Notes under the pieces: model-generated | Told to the model about the DNA's origin: nothing | The model's database searches: none | Seen by the model: only the letters and a program-made list of their open reading frames with translations | Position numbers and translations under genes: made by a program | Shown: positions 48,802 through 58,784 of the stretch, piece by piece | How positions within the stretch are numbered: position 1 is the first letter of the stretch | Layout of the letters: the number at the start of each line of letters is the position of its first letter | DNA from: Siderastrea radians | Lineage: Eukaryota > Cnidaria > Anthozoa > Scleractinia > Rhizangiidae | Reading direction: 5' to 3' | Length of the DNA: 64,000 bases | Assembly (NCBI GenBank): GCA_964017195.1 | Contig: OZ024897.1 | Span: 38,619,336-38,683,335 of the forward strand

Positions 48802-51800
48802 GTATGAGAAACCTCTGAGCTGCAGAGAACCAGTGTGGAGAGTTCATATTAACCCTTTGTTACGAGTTTTGTTAAAGGAGTGGTTCGTTTGTAGACGGAA
48901 CGCAGGGTTGTCGGTAACAGCAACAAGCGGATTTATTCCAAGATGAAAGTAATCCTTACAGCTTACAGCACTACTGCTATGTCACACAGACTCTTCTAAC
49001 ACGGCACACAGCTCGGGACACAGTCACTTCACTAGGTTCGTCACACAGCACGGCACACAGCCACTTCACTAGGTTCGGCACACAGCACGGCACACAGCCA
49101 CTTCTCAAAACTCTTTTAAAACTCCTCAAACTCTCCCCTTTTGTAGACTGAAACGCTCTTACTTATATACATATCACACATCACATATCACATAAATTAT
49201 TACTTACTATTTAAAGAAATCACATGATCATTTAAATGACTAAGCACTTCATAATGTTCTAGAGAGTTCTACGGAATATTCTGGAAGGTTCTGAGTAATA
49301 CCAGACAATTTTCGTAACACCCTTTATGGACAGTTATGCGACAGCAGAGGCCCGGGATTATGAGCTTGTTAAGACTTTGCGATGGTCATACGCGAGCTGA
49401 AATACGGAATAAAGGATCAGAAACATTTCATGCATTTTTTTTTTGAAACTAGAATGATGGAGTTCAATGTCATTAAAGATGTGTTTTTGTTCATCGTGGT
49501 GTAAGATAGGCAAGATGAACGTTTATTTGTTTGTCTCACGGTGGAATCGCTTTGAGTTGTTGATCGCGACGTTTCGACTGCAATACTGCTAGTCTTCATC
49601 AGGCGATGAGGTCGATGAAGGCTAACAGTGCTGCAGTCGAAACGTCGCGATCAACAACTCAAAGCTATTCCATCGTGAGACAAACGAATGAACGTCCATC
49701 TTGCCTAGAATGATGGAGTAGAATGATGACGCAGTATCTGGAATGGACGCACGCTGCTTTTATGCGTGGAATGATCATGATGCGGGAGATGTTGCACCGC
49801 ATCTTGTATTAAACGTCCTAGCGTGCGTTTTGAGCACGATAATTCAAACTGTATCTTGTAAACAAAGACTTTTCTAAGCATGAGACTTTGCTATTAGTTA
49901 AACATTTCTTATCTTGATGACCAGCTAAAACGACGGCTTTGTACCGGTTGTTCAGAGGTGTCAGAGGTGGGTTAAGCTAATCCGGGGTTAGCGGCATGTT
50001 TTAACTCCGTCTTATAGCCAAGTTATAAGGAGTCCTGTAAATCTTTTGCCCCACGTTTTAACTTAAGTCGCCCTTAAGCAGCCACTTAATATTAGACGTG
50101 AACAGCCCTTTTTAACAACAGAAATAGAATCCTTGGTCAAATTTTAGTCCCGGGTTTGCGTTCACCGACTTTCGAGCTCCCGGCCCGTGTGGGCCCTGAT
50201 CATTACACAAATAACTAATTGAATGAACTAACTAATTAACGAGCGTTAATGTTTTTTTTCCGAACACAGGTTTCTTCAAGGTTTCATCCTTCTGGTCGTC
50301 GCTAGCTGGTCGAGTCACGCCTTGCACTTCGGAAATTCCTTCACTCGCGATGTCCTCAGAACAATAATCACAGGACGCTGTAATCCCATACCACTCCAGA
50401 CACAATTGAACTGTTTCAGGCGTCGGTTTCGCACATTTGATGGCTCATGCAACAATTTGTGTAACGTAACGTGGGGCAGTGCCTTCAGACCGTTTACACG
50501 TCTGCTACCGCCAGCTTATCAAGACTACAAGGAGGCGCCACGAAGTTTAGGTTGCAATAATCAGCCACTGCCGAACGCCCGAAATGTCAGCAAGATTGTC
50601 TTCGTGAGCTCAAAGACTAATGAAGGCAACACGAGGCCGAACTTCACTCACATAACCATGACGTGGGGACAATTTTTGGATCACGACATCGTTTTTACTC
50701 AGAGTAATGAGAGTGTAGAGTGCGGGAATAACAGCCTGCCTTGTCGGGGTCCACAGGAGGGGTGTATTGGCATTGACATACTCCCCGGTAATGAATTGAG
50801 AACGAACAGAACTGCAGAGTGCATGCCACTTAGGCGTTCAGCGATTAAAGATGGCGAACAGGTAAGCTGCAGTGCAATTTTTTAATGCATCAAAGAAAAA
50901 AAACTGTTCTAAATTTGCACCCATTCTGTCTTAAAATTACCCACCTTTTTAACCAATATATTATTTTAAAGGGGATACGTTAAGGGGACCTTAGGTTAAA
51001 ATATTGGTGCAAAAATAAGGTGAAATTAAAAGTAAGTTAAGACTCCCTCCAAGAGGAGGGATACGTCTGCTAAATTCCTCATTATTTGCATTTCTCTTGT
51101 ATAACTCTTGTTTTCCTGCAAGTTAGCTTAAATGTTAAAGAGTTTCAACATCATCGCTTTATTCCAGGTAAACATCGTTTCCTCTTTTATCGACGGATCA
51201 CAAATTTACGGGGCCAATATGAGAGAGGCGGAACTTCTTCGCGACCGGACAGCCAACCTTGGATTATTACGGGTCCTCCCTTTTCCTGGAAGCTCCACCA
51301 AATCCCCCATTATGCCCAAGGCAGAGCCGGAATTATACTGCAGATCTTCTAAACCAGCGATAAAGCCCTGCTTTCTCGCTGGTGACTACAGAAGAGTAAA
51401 TGAAAACCCAGGTAATTTTTTTCAACAATGTGTCGGAATTTGAGAAATTGCATGCAAAGCATATGATTCTATTTTTGACCGAACTTGGTCAATTTGGCTT
51501 AACGAAGTTCAAATCCACATCCAGTACTAAGACAGCTAAGGAGGATACGCGACCTTGTCCATCAGAGGGCCGCAAGTGACGACTAAAATTAGCTGGATGT
51601 TTCATTTGGTTTCTATTTGTTTTTTCATGGTTAACAGCATTGATGGCAATGCACATGGTCTGGGTCCGCGAACACAATCGAATCGCCAGCTACCTTCACA
51701 TCCTTAATCCAGCATGGCGGGACGAAAGATTGTTCCAGGAGGCGCGAAAAATCGTGATTGCCGAGTTACAGCATATTACTTACAACGAGTGGGTTCCTGT

Positions 51801-54461
51801 GTTCTTCAATAAAAACCTGGTAAGTATGCTGTCCCACAAGAATGTTTGGGCAAGAGATGAGTCAGTTAGTAAGTAAGAAAAAATTGTGACGTCACACCTC
51901 AAACCTCGATCAGTTCGTCTTTTACACGCAATGTGTCAAACAAGAACCCATTTTACTCGAACCCTTTTCTCGATAAGCAGCTGTAAGCGCCTGATGAAGA
52001 AATATTTCGTAACAATGGAATGTGGCCGACCGCTATGGACCAAAGTGAGGTGTTCAATACCGGTGCCAAATCTTAACGGGAATGTTGTGGAGCAAGGATA
52101 TCAATGAGTAAGCGACTTTCGAACGAGAACATCTTTGCTCTTTCAAGCTCCACAGACCAAAACTTAGGACTCTTCGTGCGGCACAGAGCACAGTCTATTC
52201 GCAGTTACAACGCCGCACGGTTTGAGAAAAACTGGCTGTTTTTGGTTGTAACCAATACATTAACACATATCGTTTCTCTATCTTTCAGCGAAAACAAGCA
52301 AACATTTTGCTGGAACCAGCGGACCAGTTCTTTAATGGCTACGACCCCACAGTAAACCCAGAAATCATTAACTCCTTTGCTGCAGCCGCTCTGCGTATGG
52401 GCCACAGTTTGGTAAGGGATGACTTTGGACAGTTCAACCGGCAGCTCAAACAGCGCGGCTTTATTCCAACAAAAACCTCTTTTTTCGATCCCAGCCCCCT
52501 GTATTTCTCGAGTGGTGATGGCGTTAGTGAGATACTTCTAGGACTGGTGGCTCAAACGTCTCAAAAGGTAGACCGGTAAGTCAGTCATGCCTGTTAGGTG
52601 TATTAATGAATACCTCTAACAGCGGCAATATTTATATAATACTGAACAGTCCATTTATTACAAAATAGAGCTGTAGCAGGCGAATGACTTTAATTTGCGA
52701 TACAATATAATGGAAATTACCGAAAGCAAAATCTTAAGGCATGGTTTCACCCAAAAAAACATCCATAAAAATTCTAAAATTACTTTTTCAGGTCAGAAAC
52801 GATATAAACACAACAGTGTTTCATTTCAATGTAGATTATTCATAACATAAAAAATTTTGATTAATCAACTGAGTTGAGTTGATAAGGTAAATTGACTACC
52901 ACAAGGAAATAGATTTATCAACTGAGTTGTTAAGGTAAATTGGCTGCCGTAGAGAGATTCAAGGCTGAATGTCCTAAGCACCTTTTTCAATCACTGAATC
53001 CAAAGAATTATGTGCTATGGGTTCTCAAGAAAGCCGAGTCAGACGGGGATCTCGTCCCGGAACAATGGGGTAAGTAAAAACGCGGCTACGTCAGAGATGG
53101 ATATAAGTTCCTTTGGGGACGTTACAGGACGTTACGGGACTTGGCTCGTTCTATGCTGCGGCACCGTTGTCAGTGTTGCATGCTTAAAGGAGTTTAGCTC
53201 GACCATCTTTCGACAAAATATGGTTGCCATCGCGACATCAGATTTGATGAACAATGACATGTCATAACAAATTGTTCCCAAGTGAATTTTTAGGAAAAGT
53301 AACAAAAGTTTGGTGGCTTTTGATTGCATATTAAAAAAAGTTAAAACGTTCAATGTCGGCAGGGACAATGTCGTCCGGCCCTTACCCGCCCCCCTCCCCC
53401 CCCCCCCCAGGCTGAATAGGGTTAAGTAAATTAACGGAATTTGTGATAATAATATTCCAAAACAGAAATTTGGCAGGTAGAGAAGGAGAACTCGCCAAAA
53501 AAATAAAGGACTAAGGGATATTCAGAGGGATAATTGTAAAGAGATAAACCAGTTTCTCAATTGATATATTTTGGGAGATAAGTAAAAAAATGTTTTTCCA
53601 GCTCGGAAAGAAGTACTTTTCGTTCGGTGTCTTTTGGCCGTTAAAATGATTTGCCTCCCTCATGCGTTTATCCTTCGTTACAATTTTAAATATTTCAAAA
53701 TAACTATTAAGTGAGCCCATGAAATGTTACTTAAACTGTTAAGTTAATACATGGGCATAAACAAAAAATGCTCTTAATATCCGATATTTTATTTATTTAT
53801 TTATTTTTATTTATTGTACAAGAATAATCTCTAAAGGTGCTATGTTTCTTCCAAAAGATTCTTTGCTCCAGCTTTGCGAGAGAATCTGATCATCGGCGGA
53901 CCAACAATCCACGGCATCGTGGGCGACCTCTCAGCCATCAACATACAGCGAGGCCGAGACCACGGTTTACCATCCTACAACCAATTCCGAAAAGCAAGCG
54001 GCCAGGGTCTTGCTGCCACTTTCAATGACTTTACGAACATTAACCCAGCGCAGCAAGAAACTCTCCGAGTAGCGTACAACAATAACACAGATGATGTGGA
54101 CTTGTTTGCAGGAGGAATTAGCGAGACTCCTTTTCCAGGAAGCATACTGGGCAAAACATTTGCTTACATTATTGCCAAAGGATTGAAACATCTCCGAGTT
54201 GGAGACCGCTTTTGGTACGAGAGGAACGATTCGTACGTTGGATTTACAATGGGGCAGCTGAATGCGATACGGAATGCAACTCTGGCAAGGGTTTTGTGCG
54301 ACAACTCAGAAGAAATCAAACGAATCTATCCAAAAGTTTTCCAAGAAAAGAGCACTGTCAATTGTTTGATGGATTGTTCCAGTCTTCCAGTTGTGGACTT
54401 GAATGAATGGAAAGGTGACCTAAATAAAGGATCCTACACATCCTCAGCGAGAAAGGGCTGA
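48788..54461 (+). CDS. Secreted animal haem peroxidase, gene 3 (6 coding exons, 640 aa)
   Basis: Coding exons: 48788-48801, 50270-50861, 51168-51411, 51638-51819, 52289-52575, 53858-54461; total 1923 nt, in frame. It is a paralogue of genes 1 and 2; exon 2 has exactly the gene 1 length (592 nt). Signal peptide core FILLVVASW. Distal motif WGQFLDHD (137-144, His143); Ca loop SSFIDGS (207-213); catalytic Arg278 and Glu281 in a loop one residue longer than in the others (GDYRRVNEN); proximal His383 in [21 protein letters not shown]. The two cysteines that probably pair in genes 1 and 2 are Ser487 and Tyr543 here. The final intron of the other genes has no good counterpart (only a weak GTGACC at the same point), so the frame runs on through a short Ser/Lys tail to TGA. 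A solo LTR and a hammerhead-like insertion lie in its first intron. Confidence 0.87.
48858..49319. mobile_element. Solo LTR (462 bp) with 5-bp target duplication
   Basis: Begins TGTTACGAG and ends TCGTAACA, a perfect 8-bp terminal inverted repeat with TG...CA ends, flanked by CCCTT at 48853-48857 and 49320-49324. Inside are two to three copies of a CACTTCACTAGGTTCG plus CACACAGCACGG unit. There is no internal retroelement sequence, so it is what remains after LTR-LTR recombination. It lies in the first intron of gene 3. Confidence 0.88.
49568..49602 (-). ncRNA. Candidate hammerhead ribozyme core, minus strand
   Basis: On the minus strand CTGATGA is followed by a hairpin (GACT-A-GCA-GTAT-TGC-AGTC) and then GAAAC-GTC, the three core boxes of a hammerhead in order. 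One extra A lies between CTGATGA and the stem, so activity is uncertain. It resembles the short type I motifs known from Penelope-like elements. Confidence 0.5.
49613..49646 (+). ncRNA. Degenerate hammerhead-like core, plus strand
   Basis: The opposed copy: CGATGA in place of CTGATGA, a hairpin closed by GGCT/AGTC with CAG/CTG above it, then GAAACGTC. The first core box is altered, so it is probably inactive. Confidence 0.4.
52860..52950. repeat. Short tandem duplication in intron 5 of gene 3
   Basis: Two copies of a TCAACTGAGTTG-AAGGTAAATTG segment, separated by about 50 bases. Confidence 0.6.
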
Positions 54462-54488
54462 AGTTGGTTTAAAGGAGAATTCGAGTTC

Positions 54489-54580
54489 TTTTGAACTTGC
54501 GATAGAACTGAATATGTACTTCGAACGCACGCCCTTTTGGACTTGCGATAGAGCTGTATATGTAGTCTGAACACACGGCG
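54489..54580. repeat. 46-bp tandem duplication in the 3' UTR of gene 3
   Basis: Copies at 54489-54534 and 54535-54580 share ACTTGCGATAGA(A/G)CTG and ATATGTA in register, with several substitutions between them. Confidence 0.8.
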
Positions 54581-54592
54581 TTCAAGTTCAGA

Positions 54593-54598
54593 AATAAA
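54593..54598 (+). terminator. Poly(A) signal of peroxidase gene 3
   Basis: AATAAA 132 bases after the stop codon, supporting the reading in which gene 3 ends without a further intron. Confidence 0.6.
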
Positions 54599-54836
54599 GC
54601 GGAAAATATACCATTGCATGTTCTTTGTGTCGTCAGTCTTTTTTTCACTGAGTCGTGGATACGGCGATTGTGAAATGTCCCGAGTAATGCACCGCAGAGA
54701 GAAGAACATGGGCTGCTCAGTAAAAGTTAGACTTTCAGAAAACTTTCTGCTACTTGTTTCAGCATAGCTGTATGGTCAAGGCTTTTTGTGTAAAGGAAAA
54801 TCAAAATTAACTCAGCACAAGTGTGCATGCTTAAAT

Positions 54837-56110
54837 TCATTGTCGGGCGTACATTGCCATTAACAAACCAGAGTTTCCCTGCAGAATGGTTTGTTGCTTT
54901 TTTACTGTTTCAGACTGACGGGCCTTGGCGACTGCCTTCTCCAATGTTAGCTGGGAATCCAATTGCAGTAGTTCCGAGAGCTTCTTATCTTTTAAGCCCA
55001 CGACGATGCTATCTCGGATTAAGTCAGCTTTGAGTGTGCCAAATTCACAGTACTCCGTAAGACAGTATAGATCAGTGATGAAGTTTTCCACTGATTCATT
55101 ATCCTTTTGACTTCTGAGGTTAAATTTGGCTCGTTCGAATATTACGTTCCTCTTGGCACCAAAATAAGATATCGATTCGAATTTACCTTTGACAACTTCG
55201 TACTGCTGATTTTCTATTGCGGTAAGGCCAAATGAAACCACTATGTCATCGGCTTCTTCACCCATTGAATAAATCAGCGTGTTTACCTGGTTTTCACAAT
55301 CCTTTTGGCCGAGTCCTGTCGCTTTCCTAAATCGCTCGAAACATCTAATCCATCTTGGCCAGTCTTCAGGCTTGAAACTAAGGCCCCGTTTATATGGTCT
55401 CGGGTACCCGAGACAGCCCTCCCCCCGAGTTACCCTGGGCGAGCTATGTTTTCACCTATTTCTTTGAAAAGTTCAACGAACCGTTTACATGAAGATCACC
55501 AACTCGTCTCGAGGAGGCGAGGCAACTCGGGGGGCGAGTTGTCTCACCTCGGCAGGTAGGGTAACCCTGGCAGGTGAGAAGACTTTTTCTCATATAAACA
55601 CTTTGTCTCGTCTACCTGGGACGACTTTGTGCGTGCCATGTGTCACGTAACGCCTGGTTTTTGGTTTAAAAACGACTAAATCAACAAAATGTATACTGAA
55701 AAAGAAAAATTTATACAAACAGAGGCTACAGCGATCAAATCAACGAAAAATTCTTAGGAAAGAGTGCATATTGAGGTGATGAATATCAAAGTAAGATTTC
55801 GGAATAATTAAGTAGGGTTAACTTTATCTCGGTCACCCGGGCCAACTTCTTATCATATAAACGCTCGGTAAAGTTGTCTCGGGGGGGGGGGGGGGAGGAT
55901 TGTCTCGGGTACCCGAGATAACTTTTCTCCATATTAATGGGGCCTAAATTTTTCCAGCGGGGGAACTTGATAGTTTGCAAATACTTGTTGTATGGCTGGC
56001 TGGTTTACGTTCACAGGAGCGTGTGATTGAGCGGCGGCTTTGATCGGCTCTTCAAATTCCTGTGGTTGTACAGCCAGGTTTTGGGCTTCAGTCGCGTCTT
56101 CGTTCGCCAT
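54837..56110 (-). pseudogene. Gypsy-like retrotransposon gag, interrupted
   Basis: A minus-strand Gag-like frame. The N-terminal part (56110-55948) starts MANEDATEAQNL; the C-terminal part (about 55378-54837) has the retrotransposon gag helix features AKFNLRSQKDNESVENFITD and VVGLKDKKLSELLQ. The two are separated by a MITE at 55382-55944; without it and one copy of its target duplication the frame is continuous. A possible primer-binding site lies upstream. Protease, polymerase and the left LTR are missing, so the copy is dead. Confidence 0.75.
55382..55944. mobile_element. PIF/Harbinger-type MITE inside gag (563 bp)
   Basis: Flanked by TAA at 55379-55381 and 55945-55947, the 3-bp TWA duplication typical of PIF/Harbinger. 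The ends begin GGCCCCGTTTATATGG on the left and, read from the right, GGCCCCATTAATATGG; both then reach a GTCTCGGGTACCCGAGACA palindrome or a close form of it. There is no transposase. Confidence 0.8.
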
Positions 56111-56158
56111 GCTGTCGTTCTTTTCGTTTTTCTTTAAATTTACGGACACTGGGAACTA

Positions 56159-56171
56159 TCCGCTGCCACCA
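56159..56171 (-). other. Candidate primer-binding site of the gag element
   Basis: On the minus strand TGGTGGCAGCGGA, starting with the TGG complementary to a tRNA CCA end and about 50 bases before the gag ATG. The 5' LTR should lie immediately to the right but I could not fix its ends. Confidence 0.45.
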
Positions 56172-56310
56172 GGTCGGGTTATTCTCTTTTAAAATGAGAC
56201 TACAGTGAACAACATGGGATTCTTTCAAGTCGCCATGTTTAATAACCCCAAATACCTTGTACCTTGCGGGTAACAATCCTAAGTACATAGGTCCTGTACG
56301 CTAACACAAC

Positions 56311-56416
56311 AAAGGACAAGACAAGACAAGACAAGATGAGATAAGACAAGAACAAGACAAGACAAGACAAGACAAGACAAGACAAGACAAGACAAGACAA
56401 GACAAGACAAGACAAG
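56311..56416. repeat. (CAAGA)n satellite
   Basis: About 20 repeats of CAAGA/ACAAG with a few interruptions. Apparent long minus-strand frames here (repeated CLVLS) are products of the repeat. Confidence 0.95.
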
Positions 56417-56748
56417 ATACCACGGGGAGAGCTGTTGATAGAAAGAAATGCGAGAGAGAAGATGAAATGAGAATATCCGTTGAGAACGCCGGAGAAAGGA
56501 TATGTCAGAGAAAATATGAAAGAGAGGGTGAGAAAAAGACTGATAGGGAATACCTGAGAAAAGTTCAAGATATAAAGGCAGATGGGAGAGCCGAAATATG
56601 AAATGAGAACGTGACTGAGAATACAAGCTATTCTCATTATAAAATTTACAGTTGTTATTAGCTTAACATTGGACTTCGGGTTTCGGTTGCGTTCCTTTTG
56701 AGAACACGACGTACACTATTAAATTCGTCATCACCACCATCATCACCG

Positions 56749-56757
56749 TCGTCGTCG

Positions 56758-56833
<76 letters not shown>
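56749..56833. repeat. (TCA)n microsatellite
   Basis: About 28 TCA repeats. The poly-Ser and poly-Met frames across it are artefacts. Confidence 0.95.
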
Positions 56834-56839
56834 TGGTTT

Positions 56840-58190
56840 CAGGTCCATCATTTCTGGTCGCCGCTTACAGACTTAATGAATTAAGAAAAGAGCTTCCCAG
56901 CCTATCGATTGTTATCCTCGCTCAAACTGAAAAGCTTGGTGGACTCTCTCCATTTTACAAAGATGACCACGGCTTCCTCTGGAACATATATAGATGGTCA
57001 TGTGATCTTGCATCAAGGTTCTCAATAAGACGATAAAAGAATGCAATTGAAGACAAAGAGCCCCATATGACTTCTTGAAAGGGGTCTAATCCATTCTCGG
57101 TCCAGAATAACATCGAGGGGATGGACAAAGTGGACCAACAGCCGAAACCCTTATCAGGCCTGGAAGAAATTACCGCAAATCTTTTGACAAGAAAGCCTGC
57201 CAACTTTTTCAAGTGGCTTCCCTCGCAGCCTCGGCACCGTTCTTTGCGAGACATTCAAGTATAATAACGTTCATGTCATATATCCAACCGAAATGAAACT
57301 GTTTGAGTAGGCGTGTAAGATACTGTTCCATACATTGCCAAGCCATTAAAACTAAGACTTCACGTTACGACTCTCGTGCAAAAGAGAATGTTCCTGGGGG
57401 CCTTATTATGAATTTCACCTTCAGGATTCAATGGAACAGCGGATGGTGGCACATGGAAAGCAGTTTCTGATCTTTTTCTATCTGGGTGGTGCAGTTTTCG
57501 CCAACGTGTGACTTGCATAAATATGGACACAAAGGGATAAAGTACGTGATTAGCCTCTAGAAGAAATAATAATAAAAAAAAAACAATCGCATCCTAAACT
57601 GAATTATGCACACCCACATGATAGGTGTTGGACTGAAAGGTCAACTTTTCGAATAACGGTCTCCTCCAGTTACTCAGCGGATCATGCGTGAGGCAGCTGC
57701 AGCAGACCCATAAAGTAACCCCAGTTCAGAGAAGTAGACAAAGAACCAATCGATTGACGCTACCATTCACGCAGTAATCATTTGCGGACTCGTTTCATTT
57801 AAAATGTGTTTTTTATTACTACTGACGACAAGATCATGGTTTTCCAGTTCCTTCTATTAATATAATTAACAGAAAAACAATTTTTAATATTGTCGAACCT
57901 TGGCTTGAATCCAAAAGTATCTACTACTGCGGGTCGGTTTCAAGGCTGGCGGTAAGCTGCTGTACGAGGTTGTAAATCAAGACCACTCGTTGACGTAGCG
58001 TGTTGAAATCATCGACAACCAGTGAATTTCCGGAAAAGCAACGGCTGTTTTCTCAACGAGCGTTAGTCGGACTACGAAATTGAGATAACTCATTATAACG
58101 AAAAACTTGATTGGGTTGCAATAAAAGCCAGTCACAGCAGCTATAGCTATCAGGAGGGAAAGGCTTTGCAACTTGGCTTCCTCCTTTGTG
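56840..58190. other. No gene seen
   Basis: Unique-looking AT-rich sequence. The frame after the TCA repeat (to 57036) has no recognised domain. Confidence 0.4.
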
Positions 58191-58199
58191 ACTGTATAC

Positions 58200-58784
58200 C
58201 AGGAAATTTTACACTGGGGACCCCAGATTCAACACATTAACAACAAGCTAGTGAAAAATGTAGGTATCATGAATAAATTAAGATATCATGTAGATCTTCA
58301 TACCTTAAGGCAGTTGTATTTCTCCTTTATTTATCCATATTTAACTTATGGTATTACAAGCTGGGGCAGCGCTTGTAAGACAAGGTTACATAAGATTAAA
58401 ACTAAGCAGAATAAATGTGTTCGTAGCATATTCTTTGCTTATAGCAGGGACAATGCTATACCATACTTCAATCTTTTAGAAATTCTTACATTGGAAAAAT
58501 TTAAAGTAGCCCTTTTCACACATAAAATTACTAATAACGCAACAAACGTCCCTATGATATTCAAAGGAACCCTTACCCTAGCCTCTGAGGTCCATAGTTA
58601 CAACATCAGATTTGTATCCAACCTTGATTTTCATCAGCCAAGGATAAGCAATAATTATGGAGCTGCCACTTTTGCTTTTATTGGATCCAAAATCAGCTGG
58701 GAAAACATTAAAAAAAAATTTAAAAAACTCCGTCATAATAACTTCTATAAGCATTATAAACTGTACCTTTTAAATACTCAATGA
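58200..58784 (+). pseudogene. 5'-truncated LINE, reverse transcriptase C-terminus
   Basis: The last about 195 codons of a non-LTR reverse transcriptase: WGPQIQHINNKL, then LRQLYFSFIYPYLTYGITSWG, then KIKTKQNKCVRSIFF and YFNLLEILTLEKFKVALF, ending FYKHYKLYLLNTQ and TGA. It is open to its stop without a break, so the insertion is fairly young. The 5' parts are absent. Its 3' UTR runs up to the terminal repeat of the next element. Confidence 0.85.

Larger units (their letters stand above)
49464..49704. mobile_element. 241-bp insertion with two opposed hammerhead-like motifs
   Basis: Flanked by a perfect 15-bp direct repeat, CTAGAATGATGGAGT (49449-49463 and 49705-49719). The insert is two inverted arms of about 95 bp (49507-49600 and 49616-49707) around a short centre. 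Arm ends carry GGCAAGATGAACG-type sequence. Target duplications of this length fit a retroelement; Penelope-like elements carry such ribozyme motifs and often insert as inverted fragments. Confidence 0.7.

Noticed and set aside
14727..54461. Calling the genes peroxidasin (PXDN) or myeloperoxidase
   Set aside because: There are no LRR, Ig or VWC domains as in peroxidasin, and the residue after the catalytic Glu is Asn rather than the Met that forms the sulfonium link in myeloperoxidase. Only the superfamily is supported.
56239..56851. Frames rich in CLVLS, poly-Ser or poly-Met
   Set aside because: Direct products of the CAAGA and TCA microsatellites.
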